Assembly: GCA_023896275.1 (NCBI GenBank)
Contig: MLDA01000018.1
Coordinates: forward strand, 1 to 64,000
Reading direction: 5' to 3'
DNA length: 64,000 nt
Origin: Kocuria rosea subsp. polaris
Lineage (GTDB): Bacteria; Actinomycetota; Actinomycetes; Actinomycetales; Micrococcaceae
In this document: positions 47,655-61,101 of the stretch, one piece after another
Numbering within the stretch: position 1 is the stretch's first letter
Layout of the letters: each line of letters starts with the position of its first letter
The notes under the pieces: generated by a model
The model's database searches: none
The model's input: the letters and a program-made list of their open reading frames with translations, nothing else
What the model was told of the DNA's origin: nothing
Made by a program: the position numbers and the translations under genes

Positions 47655-48214
47655 TCGGTGACACGCCCCAGGTAATCGCCGGTGCGGGTGTCGACCTTCA
47701 CGCGGGTGTTCTGCTCGACGAAGAGCGGCACCTGGATCTCGCGGCCGGTCTCCAGGGTGGCCGGCTTGGTGCCGCCCGAGGAGCGGTCGCCCTGCAGGCC
47801 CGGCTCCGTGTAGGAAATCTCGAGGACGACGGACGGCGGCAGCTCGATGTAGAGCGGAGCGCCGTCGTGCATCGCAACGGTCACGTTCTGGTTCTCAAGC
47901 AGGAAGCCGGAGGCGTCGCCGATGACCGGACCAGGGACCATGATCTGGTCGTAGTCGGACAGGTCCATGAAGACGTAGTCTGCGCCGTCCTGATACAGGT
48001 ACTGGTAATCGCGGCGGTCCACGGTCGCGGTCTCGATCTTTGCACCTGCGTTGTAGGTCTTGTCGACCACCTTGCCGGTGAGCACGTTCTTCATCTTGGT
48101 GCGGACGAAAGCGCCACCCTTGCCCGGCTTGACGTGCTGGAAGTCGATGATCTGCCACAGCTGGCCGTCGATCTTCAGGACAACGCCATTCTTGATATCG
48201 GTGGTATCTGCCAC
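47651..48214 (-). CDS. Elongation factor P
   Basis: Relieves ribosome stalling at polyproline. 187 residues, normal length. The N-terminal KOW-like domain has the loop [14 protein letters not shown] with Lys32 at the tip; no modification genes were seen here, and actinobacterial EF-Ps with a PGKG loop have been reported to work unmodified. The C-terminal OB domains end in GDYLGRVTE. The next gene, nusB, starts within its stop codon. Confidence 0.95.
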   Translation of the reverse strand: MADTTDIKNGVVLKIDGQLWQIIDFQHVKPGKGGAFVRTKMKNVLTGKVVDKTYNAGAKIETATVDRRDYQYLYQDGADYVFMDLSDYDQIMVPGPVIGDASGFLLENQNVTVAMHDGAPLYIELPPSVVLEISYTEPGLQGDRSSGGTKPATLETGREIQVPLFVEQNTRVKVDTRTGDYLGRVTE

Positions 48215-48307
48215 GAAGTACTCTTCCTGTATTGGTGCCCGCCGACCCCCGGAGGGGCGGGGGTGACGACGTCACCGAAGGGGCCTGTCAAAAATCCAGA
48301 CTCGATT

Positions 48308-48805
48308 CTAACGTACAAGTGCCTCGCGGCGCTTCACGGCCTCAAGCGAACGCCTGGCCAACTCGATTCGCCGCTCCGGTGCACCCGATTCCGTGTGCAG
48401 TTCCTTCGCGCGCTGGAAGCGGTGCTCGGCGGCGGTGAGCTCGCCCTCCGTGTAGTAGAGGATGCCGAGGTATTGGTGCATCATGGCCTCGTGGCTGGTG
48501 CCCTTGAATTCGTCCAGCAGGCCGCGCAGGCACTTGATCGCGACCTCGGTCCGGCCCATGGCGCGGAGGACGTCGGTGTCCAGCATGCGCATGCGGATGT
48601 TCTGCGGGTCGGACAATCGCGTGTCCGCGACGAGCTCCGCAGCCTTGCGGTACTCGCCGCGGGCGATCAGCACGACGACGGCGTTGCAGGGGTCGTCGCC
48701 CTCGACCAGAGCATCCGCCTGCTCATCGTCCACGATGACGGGCAGGAGAGTCTCGGGATCGCGCATGATCCCCGGCATTCCGGTCTGAATCAACTGCGGC
48801 CCCAT
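48308..48805 (-). CDS. TPR-like small protein between aroB and efp
   Basis: 165 residues, no recognised name. From about residue 35 the sequence reads as repeated helical pairs of tetratricopeptide type (CNAVVVLIARGEYRKAAELV; IRMRMLDTDVLRAMGRTEVA; HQYLGILYYTEGELTAAEHR), so it is a candidate protein-protein interaction module. It starts two bases after the aroB stop, so it is translationally tied to aroB. In most actinobacteria this position holds aroQ or a peptidase gene. Function unknown. Confidence 0.8.
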   Translation of the reverse strand: MGPQLIQTGMPGIMRDPETLLPVIVDDEQADALVEGDDPCNAVVVLIARGEYRKAAELVADTRLSDPQNIRMRMLDTDVLRAMGRTEVAIKCLRGLLDEFKGTSHEAMMHQYLGILYYTEGELTAAEHRFQRAKELHTESGAPERRIELARRSLEAVKRREALVR

Positions 48806-48807
48806 AA

Positions 48808-49896
<1,089 letters not shown>

Positions 49897-50499
49897 CTAG
49901 ATGCCTCCCCTTGAGGTACGGAAACGCCGGTAGGCGTCGACGATGCGTTCGGCGTTCGCGGAGGGTGTCCCGCTGCGAACGTCCACGATGTGGCGTGCGG
50001 TCTCCCGGTACAGCCCGGCGCGCTCGGAGAAGATGCGGCACCACTTGGCCAGCGGCGCTTCGCCTTCCTGCCGGCTGAGCAGCGGGCGGTGCTGGTCGCG
50101 TTCGATGCGCGGCGCAACGGTCTCCTCGTCGATCTCGAGGTACACGGTGAAGCGGTGTCTCAGGATCTCCCGGTTCTCGCCACGGAGGACAGCGCCGCCC
50201 CCCGTGGCGATGACGCCCCCGTGCACATCGGCCGTCTCGAGCGCTTGGCGCAGGGCCTCGGTCTCGAGCGCCCGGAACCCGTCCTCGCCGTCCGCGGCGA
50301 AGATCTCGGCGATCGACCCGTGGTGGGCGACGATTTGGGCGTCGGTGTCGATGAAGGGCACGCCGAGATGCCGGGCCACGGCGCGGCCGAGGGTCGTCTT
50401 GCCCGAGGCCATGGGGCCGATCAGACAGAGCACGTCCGGTCCGTCGGGATCCGGGTCGCAGTAACGGCGGCGCGGCGGGACACTGGAAGGATCAGTCAC
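49897..50499 (-). CDS. Shikimate kinase AroK
   Basis: ATP-dependent phosphorylation of shikimate. 200 residues. P-loop GPMASGKTTLG, DTDAQIVAHHG (shikimate-binding DTD), GFRALETEAL, GGGAVLRGENR and the lid RDQHRPLLSR are all present. The N-terminus has a short Pro/Asp-rich extension. GTG start. Three bases before aroB. Confidence 0.94.
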   Translation of the reverse strand: MTDPSSVPPRRRYCDPDPDGPDVLCLIGPMASGKTTLGRAVARHLGVPFIDTDAQIVAHHGSIAEIFAADGEDGFRALETEALRQALETADVHGGVIATGGGAVLRGENREILRHRFTVYLEIDEETVAPRIERDQHRPLLSRQEGEAPLAKWCRIFSERAGLYRETARHIVDVRSGTPSANAERIVDAYRRFRTSRGGI

Positions 50500-50522
50500 G
50501 GGCGTTGGACCTCGGCCGCCGG

Positions 50523-51719
50523 CTAGTTCGACGAGGCGAGCGACTCGGGAATGGCTGCGAGGTACTGCTCCATATTGCGGCGAGTCTCGGCCACCGAGTC
50601 GCCCCCGAACTTCTCGAGGACGGCCTGCGCGAGGACGAGCGCAACCATGGCCTCGGCGACGACGCCGGCGGCCGGGACTGCGCAGACATCAGAGCGCTGG
50701 TGGTGGGCCTTCGCCTCCTCGCCGCTGGCGATGTCGATCGTGCGCAGGGCGCGCGGGACCGTGGCGATCGGCTTCATGGCTGCGCGGACGCGCACCGGTC
50801 CCCCGATGCTCATGCCGCCCTCGATGCCGCCGGCGCGGTTGGTGCGGCGCACGGCCTTGGACTCCTCGTCCCGCAGGATCTCGTCGTGGGCGGCCGAACC
50901 GCGGCGGGCCGCCGTCAGGAACCCGTCGCCGATCTCGACGCCCTTGATCGCCTGAATGCCCATGAGCGCCGCGGAGAGGCGCGCGTCGAGCCGGCGGTCC
51001 CAGTGCACGTAGGAGCCGAGGCCCGGCGGCAGGTTGTAGGCGATGACCTCGATGACGCCGCCGAGGGTCTCCCCCTCCTTGTGGGCGGCGTCGACCTCGG
51101 ACACCATGGCGTCGGAGGTGGTGCGGTCAAAGCAGCGCAGCGGATCGGCGTCGAGGGCGACGACGTCCGAGGCGCGCGGCACGTCGCTGCCCTCGGCAAC
51201 CGCGACAGTGCCGACGGCGACCGTGTGGCTGACCAGTTCGACGCCGAGTTCGCCGAGGAACCGGGCAGCGGCCGTGCCGAGCGCGACACGGGCGGCCGTC
51301 TCGCGGGCGCTGGCGCGCTCCAGGACGGGACGGGCGTCGTCGAAACCGTACTTCTGCATGCCGGTGAAGTCTGCGTGGCCGGGGCGCGGCCGGGTGAGGG
51401 GGGCGTTGCGTGCGAGGCCGTCGAGTTCGTCCTCGGGGACCGGGTCGGCGCTCATGACCTTCTGCCACTTCGGCCACTCGGTGTTGCCGATCTCGATGGC
51501 GACGGGGCCGCCCTGCGTCGAGCCGTGGCGGACACCGCCGACGAAGGTCACCTCGTCCTGCTCAAACTTCATGCGGGCGCCACGGCCGTAGCCGAGCCGG
51601 CGGCGGGCCAGTGCAGTCTTGACGTCGTCCGTGGTGAGCGAGACGCCGGCCGGGAGGCCTTCGATAATTCCAACGAGGGACGGGCCATGGGATTCGCCCG
51701 CAGTCAACCAACGCAACAT
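50523..51719 (-). CDS. Chorismate synthase AroC
   Basis: Last common step: EPSP to chorismate, needing reduced FMN. 398 residues. N-terminal [54 protein letters not shown]-like [19 protein letters not shown] and [18 protein letters not shown] are typical. The ATG at 51719 is at the start of the conserved N-terminus; ten codons of open frame lie upstream. Confidence 0.96.
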   Translation of the reverse strand: MLRWLTAGESHGPSLVGIIEGLPAGVSLTTDDVKTALARRRLGYGRGARMKFEQDEVTFVGGVRHGSTQGGPVAIEIGNTEWPKWQKVMSADPVPEDELDGLARNAPLTRPRPGHADFTGMQKYGFDDARPVLERASARETAARVALGTAAARFLGELGVELVSHTVAVGTVAVAEGSDVPRASDVVALDADPLRCFDRTTSDAMVSEVDAAHKEGETLGGVIEVIAYNLPPGLGSYVHWDRRLDARLSAALMGIQAIKGVEIGDGFLTAARRGSAAHDEILRDEESKAVRRTNRAGGIEGGMSIGGPVRVRAAMKPIATVPRALRTIDIASGEEAKAHHQRSDVCAVPAAGVVAEAMVALVLAQAVLEKFGGDSVAETRRNMEQYLAAIPESLASSN

Positions 51720-51745
51720 GACCTCAATACTGCCACGAAATGGCA

Positions 51746-52618
51746 TCAACCTAACGGACGAGGGAGCCCCACTGCGTCACACATCACGTTTGTGACTAGT
51801 TCACGGTCATCTTCGGAGCGGCCGCTGAAGAGCAGTGCTTGCTCCGCGGCCTGGTGCACGAGCATCGACAATCCGTCCACGACCCGCCCGCCCGCAGCGG
51901 CCCACGCGAGTGCGAGGGCGCTTGGCCAGGGATCGTAGGCGACGTCCAGAAGGGGCGTTCCGGCGCGCGGGGAGGACGCGAGCAGCGCAGGCACGAGGGA
52001 GTCTGCGGCCCGGGGCGGGAGAGTCGAAACTGCGGCGTCGTACCGGTTGAGCTGCCCGCCCGCGGCCGCCGCGTCGAGGGCGCGCGCCTCGAGCCCGTAG
52101 CCGACAGCGAGGTCGACGGCAGTGGCCGCCCTGCCGGCGTCGCGCACGATGAAGTCGACGGCGGAGAAGCCCAGCTGCGCGGCGGCGGCCACCGCTGCGG
52201 CGGCCGTCCCGCCGGCACCTAGGACCGCAAGCCGGTTCCGAGCGGAGCCGGACTCCAGTCCCAGCGATCTCACAATGCCGTCCACGTCCGTGTTCTCGCC
52301 GACTAGCTGGACGCCGTGCGCGGTATCGCGCACGATGACGGTGTTGAGGACCCCGAGACGCGCGACGCGATCCGAGACCTCATCCATCTCGGCCACGAGG
52401 GCCGACTTCATCGGCATCGTGCACGAGAGTCCGACCCACGAACCGTCTTCACGGAGCCGCGAGGCCAGGCCGGGGGCGTCCTGGGGGTCAGCGACCAGCG
52501 CGTCGTAGGAGATCTCGACGCCGAGCGCCGCGTAGGCGGCTGCGTGCAGGACCGGTGACTTCGAGTGCCCGATCGGGTTGCCGATGACGGCTGCCCGCCG
52601 GGGGCTGGAGGCGGGCAT
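51746..52618 (-). CDS. Shikimate dehydrogenase AroE
   Basis: NADP-dependent reduction of 3-dehydroshikimate. 290 residues. [19 protein letters not shown], catalytic Lys71 in TMPMKSALV, Asp111 in ENTDVDG and NAD-fold [15 protein letters not shown]. The ATG overlaps the mltG stop by one base (TGATG), so they are coupled. Length is ordinary. Confidence 0.95.
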   Translation of the reverse strand: MPASSPRRAAVIGNPIGHSKSPVLHAAAYAALGVEISYDALVADPQDAPGLASRLREDGSWVGLSCTMPMKSALVAEMDEVSDRVARLGVLNTVIVRDTAHGVQLVGENTDVDGIVRSLGLESGSARNRLAVLGAGGTAAAAVAAAAQLGFSAVDFIVRDAGRAATAVDLAVGYGLEARALDAAAAGGQLNRYDAAVSTLPPRAADSLVPALLASSPRAGTPLLDVAYDPWPSALALAWAAAGGRVVDGLSMLVHQAAEQALLFSGRSEDDRELVTNVMCDAVGLPRPLG

Positions 52619-54126
52619 CAGCCGCAGACGCCTGGGTTGGCCGCGCAGTAGTCGCGGTATTCCTGCTGGTTGCGGCGATGCTCGCTGTAGGACTGCGCGA
52701 ACTTCGTCTCTCCGGTGGCGATGTTCACGGTGACCCAGTAGTAGTAGTCGTTCTCGTCCGGGTTCACGGCTGCCTCGATGGCGGCATCGCCCGGGGAGCC
52801 GATGGGTGTCGGCGGCAGCCCCTCGTGCTGGTAGGTGTTGTAGGGATTGGACTTGTCAGCCTTCTCCTCGGCCGTGAACTCGAGCGTGTAGCGGTCCAGA
52901 CCGTAGATCACGGACGAGTCCACCTGCAGCAGACCGCCGGTCTCGCGGTTGTCGGGCTTGAGCCGGTTCTCGATGGCTCCGGCGACGACGGCGTAGTCGT
53001 TCGTGCGGGCCTCGCCCTGCAGGATGCTGGCGATGGTCAGCGCACGATAAGCGTCGTCCGGTTCGGTGGCTCCGGCGGCGGCCAGCTTGTCACGCGTCGC
53101 GTCGACGAGCATCTGCAGCACCTCCTCGGCGCTGGACTCCACGGGGAACCGGTACTCCCCGGGGTGCAGGAAACCCTCGATGTTCTTGTAGGAGCCGTCG
53201 AGTCCGAACGTCTCGGGCTCTTTGGCCAGCTCCTGGAGCTCGGGGAGTTCGATGCCCGTCGCCTCGGCGATGGCCTCCAGTGCGGCGGGGAGGCGGGCGT
53301 TCTGGTTGATTGCGAGGTAGGCCACCGGTGCGCTGCCAACGCCGAGTAGGACGTCAGCGACATCCCTCGCCGGCAGTTTCGTCTGCAACGGGTACTCCCC
53401 CGGGTGCACTTCCTTGCTCTCGCTGTCGGCGGAGGATAGCGCTTGGAGGAAGGCCTCACGCGAGGCGACGATCCCCTGGGAGACGAGCTCATCGCCGACC
53501 CGGTTCGGACCCCAGCCCTGGGCCACGACGAAGGTCACCTCACCCTCGCCGGGGCCTTCAAAGTCCGCCGGCTCGGTGTTGAGCAGCCCATTGATGAACA
53601 GCCCCGCCGCGGTCAGGGCGAGGACGAAGATTGTGAACACCGAAACCATGATCACGTTGCGCCGCCGTCGCCTCTTCTTGCGCAGCGCCAGTGCCGCCGC
53701 CAACTCGGGCGGGTGGTTGAGCGCGTAGTCGTGAGCTTCCTCAGCATGTTCGTCTGCGTGCTCGTCAGGCTCGATCGGTCCGAAGATCGCGTGCGGCTCG
53801 TCATGCGCGGTCTCGGCTACGTCTGTCACATCGGCGTGGCCGAGTTCGTGCTCGGGATCCGCTTCGACCGTCTCTTCGACGGTAGCGCTCACATGCGCCG
53901 TGGCGGCCACGGGCGAGGGTGAGGGCTCGACGACGGCAGTCGCCAGGTCATCCGTGGACGCCTCGTCTGGCGCCTCCGGTGCGGTGCTGTGCTGGTCGAA
54001 GGGTGCGGTGGGTTCGGCACGACGGCGCCCGCTACGTAGCCGCCGGAAGGGCGCCCCTTCGCTGTCGGTGACCGCAGGCGTCACCGCGGCCCGACGGCGC
54101 CGCGGGCTATCTTGCTGAGAGTTCAC
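52618..54126 (-). CDS. Endolytic transglycosylase MltG
   Basis: Cleaves nascent peptidoglycan to end glycan strands. 502 residues. A long acidic/Pro-rich N-terminal part (about 1-150) is cytoplasmic, then a single membrane helix NVIMVSVFTIFVLALTAAGL (about 155-178) and the periplasmic YceG domain. The catalytic Glu lies in ILQGEARTNDYAVVAG, with SVIYGLDRYTLEF and SNPYNTYQHEGLPPTPIGSP typical. It ends with a Cys-containing tail (YCAANPGVCG). GTG start, 14 bases after ruvX. Confidence 0.94.
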   Translation of the reverse strand: MNSQQDSPRRRRAAVTPAVTDSEGAPFRRLRSGRRRAEPTAPFDQHSTAPEAPDEASTDDLATAVVEPSPSPVAATAHVSATVEETVEADPEHELGHADVTDVAETAHDEPHAIFGPIEPDEHADEHAEEAHDYALNHPPELAAALALRKKRRRRRNVIMVSVFTIFVLALTAAGLFINGLLNTEPADFEGPGEGEVTFVVAQGWGPNRVGDELVSQGIVASREAFLQALSSADSESKEVHPGEYPLQTKLPARDVADVLLGVGSAPVAYLAINQNARLPAALEAIAEATGIELPELQELAKEPETFGLDGSYKNIEGFLHPGEYRFPVESSAEEVLQMLVDATRDKLAAAGATEPDDAYRALTIASILQGEARTNDYAVVAGAIENRLKPDNRETGGLLQVDSSVIYGLDRYTLEFTAEEKADKSNPYNTYQHEGLPPTPIGSPGDAAIEAAVNPDENDYYYWVTVNIATGETKFAQSYSEHRRNQQEYRDYCAANPGVCG

Positions 54127-54140
54127 CGGTTAAAAGTCCT

Positions 54141-54641
54141 TCAATCCTGGTCCGTCTGGCCGTTGCGTGTCGATTCGACAGCCGTGCCGACGTCGCGTTG
54201 GAGTGATTTTTCCATATCGATGGCCTGCTGAAGAATCGCGACCGCCGCAACCTGGTCGACGACACGCCGATGCTGGCGCCCGTCGACGCCTGCAGCGTGC
54301 AGTTCCTTGTGCGCCGAAACGGTCGTCAGCCGCTCGTCGACGAGGCGAACTGCGGCGTCAAGCTTCTCCGTCTGCAGCCGGGCGAGCAGCTCGGCCGCGT
54401 AGTCCCGCGCCATCGTGGTGGACGCGGTTTCGCCGCCCTTCATCGAGCGGGGCAGCCCGACGTACACGGTGGTCGCCCGCTGCTCACGCACGTACTGGAC
54501 GAGAACGCGCAGGTCGGAGTTCCTTTTTGCGTCGCGCTTGAGCGTCTTCCAGGGGGACGCGAGGAGCGCGTCGGGGTCGCTGTGGGCCACCCCGACGCGC
54601 GCGAGTCCGACATCGATGCCGATGCGTACACCCCGTGTCAT
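54141..54641 (-). CDS. Holliday junction resolvase-like RuvX (YqgF)
   Basis: RNase H-fold nuclease, essential in some bacteria and linked to rRNA processing. 166 residues. Motifs RIGIDVGLARVGVAHSDPD (Asp9), VGLPRSMKGGETASTT, and VRLVDERLTTVSAH (acidic residues) are present, with a further Asp near GRQHRRVVDQVAA. C-terminal extension is short. Between alaS and mltG, the usual actinobacterial position. Confidence 0.92.
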   Translation of the reverse strand: MTRGVRIGIDVGLARVGVAHSDPDALLASPWKTLKRDAKRNSDLRVLVQYVREQRATTVYVGLPRSMKGGETASTTMARDYAAELLARLQTEKLDAAVRLVDERLTTVSAHKELHAAGVDGRQHRRVVDQVAAVAILQQAIDMEKSLQRDVGTAVESTRNGQTDQD

Positions 54642-54650
54642 CCTGCGTTC

Positions 54651-57344
<2,694 letters not shown>

Positions 57345-57378
57345 AGTCCTTGTACGGTCCCTTCGGGAGCTCGGTGGG

Positions 57379-57651
57379 TTACTTGGTGCGGTCGGCGGCG
57401 GTGTGGCGTCCACGGCCCACCTCCGAGGCCGGGTCCAGGCCGAGCGAATCGCGCAGCTCGGTCTCCTTGGCCGCCATGCCGTCGCGGAACGCCGCGAGGG
57501 TGTCGGCCACGTCGTCGGCGAGTCGACCCACGACTCGGTTCAGGCCCTCGGGGCCTGCGAGGCTCCGCGCCTCTGAAAGCTTGCGGTAGGCAAGAGCTCC
57601 GACGCCGACGCCGACTCCCACCCAGAAGATCTTCTTCAACATCGTATTCAT
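57379..57651 (-). CDS. DUF6167 small membrane protein
   Basis: 90 residues. One N-terminal hydrophobic segment (IFWVGVGVGVGALAYRKL) and a soluble helical tail (RLADDVADTLAAFRDGMAAKE). Function unknown. Between the DUF948 gene and alaS; the group is found at this place in many actinobacteria. AAAGG four bases before ATG. Confidence 0.75.
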   Translation of the reverse strand: MNTMLKKIFWVGVGVGVGALAYRKLSEARSLAGPEGLNRVVGRLADDVADTLAAFRDGMAAKETELRDSLGLDPASEVGRGRHTAADRTK

Positions 57652-57669
57652 CTGCCTTTCGAACCGGCG

Positions 57670-58026
57670 CTAGCGGCTGCGCCGGGCGCGGGTCGCGGGC
57701 TTGTTGAACGCGGCACGCACACCCTCGCTGAAAGCCGCGACCTTGATCAGGGGCCGGCCGATGACCGCGGCGGCGAGCGAGGTGATCGCGCTCACGTTCG
57801 CCGATGCGTCCGCGACGTTGCTGGTGATGCCGTCGACCTTGTTGATCTGCTGGTTGGTGGAGGCAACCGTCGTCGTGATCTCATCGAGCGTCCCGCGCGA
57901 ATCGCGGATGAAACCCGTGAGCTGGTCGAACGACCGTCCAAGCTTGATGATGGGCACCGCGAGGAACCCCACCAGCACCACGAACGCGAGCGCCGCGATC
58001 AAGCCGGCGACATCGGACCACGTCAT
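57670..58026 (-). CDS. DUF948 family membrane protein
   Basis: 118 residues. One N-terminal helix (AGLIAALAFVVLVGFLAVPI) followed by a periplasmic or cytoplasmic helical part (SFDQLTGFIRDSRGTLDEIT; TSNVADASANVSAITSLAA), typical of DUF948. AAGGAG is well placed before the ATG at 58026. Unknown function; paired with the DUF6167 gene. Confidence 0.8.
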   Translation of the reverse strand: MTWSDVAGLIAALAFVVLVGFLAVPIIKLGRSFDQLTGFIRDSRGTLDEITTTVASTNQQINKVDGITSNVADASANVSAITSLAAAVIGRPLIKVAAFSEGVRAAFNKPATRARRSR

Positions 58027-58158
58027 GAATAGCTCCTTGAAAGCATCGTGCACGGTGCGCGGACGCAGCACCGCTACCCAACCCTACCTAACGAACCGGC
58101 CGGGCGTGCGCGGGCGCGGGCGCCGAGTGCCCCGTGCCGCGGGCCCTTTCGCTTAACG

Positions 58159-58195
58159 CGGAAGAGCCCGCGGCGGTTGGCCACGGACTCTTCCG
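58159..58195 (-). terminator. Candidate terminator after rpsD
   Basis: 12-bp stem with one mismatch (CGGAAGAGCCCG at 58159-58170 / CGGACTCTTCCG at 58184-58195), 35-70 bases past the rpsD stop. No T-run. Confidence 0.5.
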
Positions 58196-58229
58196 GCTCT
58201 TCGTCGGCAGCAGCCGAACCCTGGCGGGT

Positions 58230-58856
58230 TTAGCGTGCGTAGTACTCGACGACGAGGTTCTCTTCACAGGTCACGGGGACCTCGGAGCGCTTCGGGCGGC
58301 GCACCAGGCGTGCTTGCAGCGACTCCAGCTTGACGTCCAGGTAGCCCGGGACGGCCGGCAGCACGTCGCGGTGGGCACCGGCGGCGGCAACCTGGAATGG
58401 GACCATGGTCTCCGAACGCTCGTGCACAGCGATGGTCTGACCCTCCTTCACGCGGAAGGAAGGACGGTCCACGCGGGCGCCGTCGACGGTGATGTGGCGG
58501 TGGACCACGAGCTGGCGAGCCTGGGCGATGGTGCGGGCCAGACCGGAGCGCAGGACGAGCGCGTCGAGACGCGACTCCAGCAGCTCGATCAGGTTCTCAC
58601 CGGTCAGGCCCGAGGTGCGACGAGCTTCCTCGAAGACGCGGGTCATCTGCGCCTCGCGGATGCCGTACTGGGCGCGAAGACGCTGCTTCTCGCGCAGACG
58701 CACCGCGTAGTCCGAATCCTGCTTCTTACGGGCGCGTCCGTGCTGGCCGGGGCCATACGGGCGACGCTCCATGTACTTCTCTGCCTTGGGGGTCAGAGCG
58801 ATGCCGAGGGCGCGCGAAATGCGAACCTTGCGGCGGGCACGGGTGTTGTTAGCCAC
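58230..58856 (-). CDS. 30S ribosomal protein S4
   Basis: Primary 16S rRNA-binding protein that nucleates small-subunit assembly. 208 residues. N-terminal region [20 protein letters not shown] lacks the zinc-binding cysteines of the C+ form, so it is the zinc-independent type. The S4 RNA-binding domain is [37 protein letters not shown] start with GTAGGAGACAC. It stands alone, away from the ribosomal protein operons, as usual in this group. Confidence 0.96.
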   Translation of the reverse strand: MANNTRARRKVRISRALGIALTPKAEKYMERRPYGPGQHGRARKKQDSDYAVRLREKQRLRAQYGIREAQMTRVFEEARRTSGLTGENLIELLESRLDALVLRSGLARTIAQARQLVVHRHITVDGARVDRPSFRVKEGQTIAVHERSETMVPFQVAAAGAHRDVLPAVPGYLDVKLESLQARLVRRPKRSEVPVTCEENLVVEYYAR

Positions 58857-59048
58857 GTGTCTCCTACTTTCGTTCGGCGACTGCGTTCTGGTCTGGCCTC
58901 CATGATGGAGAGTCTCGGGGAGTCGCGCCCCGTAAGTCCTGCAGCGCGCGCGGTCCACACCCGTCACCGGGCATAGTGGATCGGCGGCTTGCCAGCCAAC
59001 GCACTATCCTAGCACGACGGCGCCGGCGGGCCCGCGCCGTGGGTCCGG

Positions 59049-60506
59049 CTACTTCGCGCGTCCGCGGACGATCTGCCGCAGCCGTTCGAGGCGTTCGCCA
59101 ATCCCGCGCTCGGCGCCGTTGCCGGTCGGCTGGTAGTAGTCGCGGCCGACGAGGTCGTCGGGCGGGTACTGCTGGGCGGCGATCGAATGCGGCGCGTCGT
59201 GCGCGTACTTGTAGCCTTTCCCGTGGCCGAGCTGCTGCGCGCCTTTGTAGTGGGCGTCGCGCAGGTGCAGCGGGACGCCGCGGCCCTTGCCCGCCCGCAC
59301 GTCCGCGATGGCCTCGTTGATGCCGTTGTAGGCGGCGTTCGATTTCGGCGCGGTGGCCAGGTGCACCACGGCCTGGCCCAGAATGATCCGCCCCTCCGGC
59401 ATGCCGATCATCTGCACGGCCTGCGCGGCCGCCACGGCGGTCTGCAGCGCGGTCGGGTCCGCCATGCCGACGTCCTCCGAGGCGCTGATGACGATGCGTC
59501 GGGCGATGAAGCGGGGGTCCTCCCCCGCCTCGATCATCTTGGCCAGATAGTGCAGCGCGGCGTCGACATCCGAGCCGCGGATGGACTTGATGAACGCGCT
59601 GATCACGTCGTAGTGCTGGTCGCCGGCCTTGTCGTAGCGCTGCACGGCGACGTCCATGGCCCTCTCGGCGTCCTCCCGGGTGACCCGGATCTTCGCCTCC
59701 CCCGGCGCGCCCTCAGCCCCGGGGTCCTGGGCCTCACCCGCGGACCCCGCTGGACCCAGCGCCGAGCCGAGTGCGACGGCGGCCGCGGCCTCCAGCGCGG
59801 TCAGCGAGCGGCGCGCGTCGCCCCCGGAGAGCTTGATGAGGTGCTCGAGCGCCTCGTCAGTGAGTTCGACGATGCCGCCGAGGCCGCGCTCTTCGTGCAC
59901 CGCGCGCTCGAGCAGGTTGCGGACGTCGTCGTCCTCGAGTGGCTTGAGCGTCAACAGGAGCGAGCGCGAGAGCAGCGGCGAGACGACGGAGAACGAGGGG
60001 TTCTCGGTGGTCGCTGCGACGAGCACGACCCAGCCGTTCTCCACACCCGGCAGCAGGGCGTCCTGCTGGGCCTTGTTGAACCGGTGGATCTCGTCGAGGA
60101 AGAGCACGGTGGTCATGCCGCGCAGGTCCCGGTCCGAAAGCGCCTGGTCCATGACACGGCGCACGTCCTTGACGCCGGCGGTGATTGCCGAGAGCTCGAC
60201 GAACTGCCGGCCCGGCCCGCGAGCAATGACATGCGCGAGAGTGGTCTTGCCGGTCCCGGGCGGTCCCCAGAGGATGACGCTCGAGAGACCGGCGGGCCCG
60301 GCCTTGGCCCCCTGCGCGAGCTGATGCAACGGCGACCCCGCGCGGAGCAAGTGCTGCTGACCCACGAGCTCGTCGAGGCTGCGCGGGCGCATGCGCACGG
60401 CCAGCGGCGGCAGCGGCCGGCCGCCGTCGTCCTGTTGGTCGGCGAACGCGTCGTCGCCCGCATTGCCGAGGTCCTCGGCACCCAACCCACTGAACAAGTC
60501 ATTCAC
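59049..60506 (-). CDS. Replication-associated recombination protein RarA (MgsA)
   Basis: AAA+ ATPase acting at stalled replication forks, related to clamp loaders. 485 residues. Walker [15 protein letters not shown], Walker [21 protein letters not shown], sensor-1 [13 protein letters not shown], and a C-terminal tetramerisation domain ([40 protein letters not shown]). An Ala/Gly/Pro-rich insert near residue 250 is unusual but modest. It is divergent from dtd. Confidence 0.95.
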   Translation of the reverse strand: MNDLFSGLGAEDLGNAGDDAFADQQDDGGRPLPPLAVRMRPRSLDELVGQQHLLRAGSPLHQLAQGAKAGPAGLSSVILWGPPGTGKTTLAHVIARGPGRQFVELSAITAGVKDVRRVMDQALSDRDLRGMTTVLFLDEIHRFNKAQQDALLPGVENGWVVLVAATTENPSFSVVSPLLSRSLLLTLKPLEDDDVRNLLERAVHEERGLGGIVELTDEALEHLIKLSGGDARRSLTALEAAAAVALGSALGPAGSAGEAQDPGAEGAPGEAKIRVTREDAERAMDVAVQRYDKAGDQHYDVISAFIKSIRGSDVDAALHYLAKMIEAGEDPRFIARRIVISASEDVGMADPTALQTAVAAAQAVQMIGMPEGRIILGQAVVHLATAPKSNAAYNGINEAIADVRAGKGRGVPLHLRDAHYKGAQQLGHGKGYKYAHDAPHSIAAQQYPPDDLVGRDYYQPTGNGAERGIGERLERLRQIVRGRAK

Positions 60507-60607
60507 CCGCCCAGCCTACTCATGATGGGCGACCGTCTCATCTCGGGGCGCAGCGCCGGTAAAGTGCGTGGGGAATCCTGGAGCACACAAACGAGAGGCA
60601 GGCAACG

Positions 60608-61042
60608 GTGAAGGCCATTGCGCAACGGGTGAACGGGGCGCGGGTCGCCGTCGGCGGAGAAACCATCGGTGAGATCGGCGCGGGGCTACTCGTGCTGGCC
60701 GGGGTGACGCACGAGGACACCGACGACGACGCCCGCAAGCTCGCCGCGAAGCTGTATCGGCTGCGTATGCTCGAGGACGAGCAGTCGTGCGAATCGGCGG
60801 GCGCACCCTTGCTGGTGGTCAGCCAGTTCACGCTGTACGGGGACGTGCGCAAGGGCCGGCGGCCGTCCTGGTCGAAGGCCTCCGGCCGCGATCACTCTGA
60901 GCCGATGTACGAATCCCTCGTGGCGGAGCTGCGCGCGCTCGGGGCGCACGTGGAGACGGGGCGGTTCGGCGAGATGATGGAAGTCACCTCGACGAACTCG
61001 GGCCCGTTCACGCTCATCGTCGACACTGCCGACTTGCCCTGA
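60608..61042 (+). CDS. D-aminoacyl-tRNA deacylase Dtd
   Basis: Removes D-amino acids wrongly attached to tRNA. 144 residues. The SQFTLYGDVRKGRRPSW (SQFTL motif) and the Gly-cisPro motif in NSGPFTLIVDT are both present. GTG start. Convergent with aspS with a strong hairpin in between. Confidence 0.95.
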   Translation: MKAIAQRVNGARVAVGGETIGEIGAGLLVLAGVTHEDTDDDARKLAAKLYRLRMLEDEQSCESAGAPLLVVSQFTLYGDVRKGRRPSWSKASGRDHSEPMYESLVAELRALGAHVETGRFGEMMEVTSTNSGPFTLIVDTADLP

Positions 61043-61053
61043 GCCCGGGCACG

Positions 61054-61090
61054 CGAATGCCCCGGCACGAAACACGTGCCGGGGCATTCG
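61054..61090. terminator. Bidirectional terminator between dtd and aspS
   Basis: Perfect 16-bp stem CGAATGCCCCGGCACG / CGTGCCGGGGCATTCG with a 5-base loop, eleven bases past the dtd stop and eleven before the aspS stop. No long T-run. Confidence 0.8.
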
Positions 61091-61101
61091 AGTGAGGTCG
61101 A

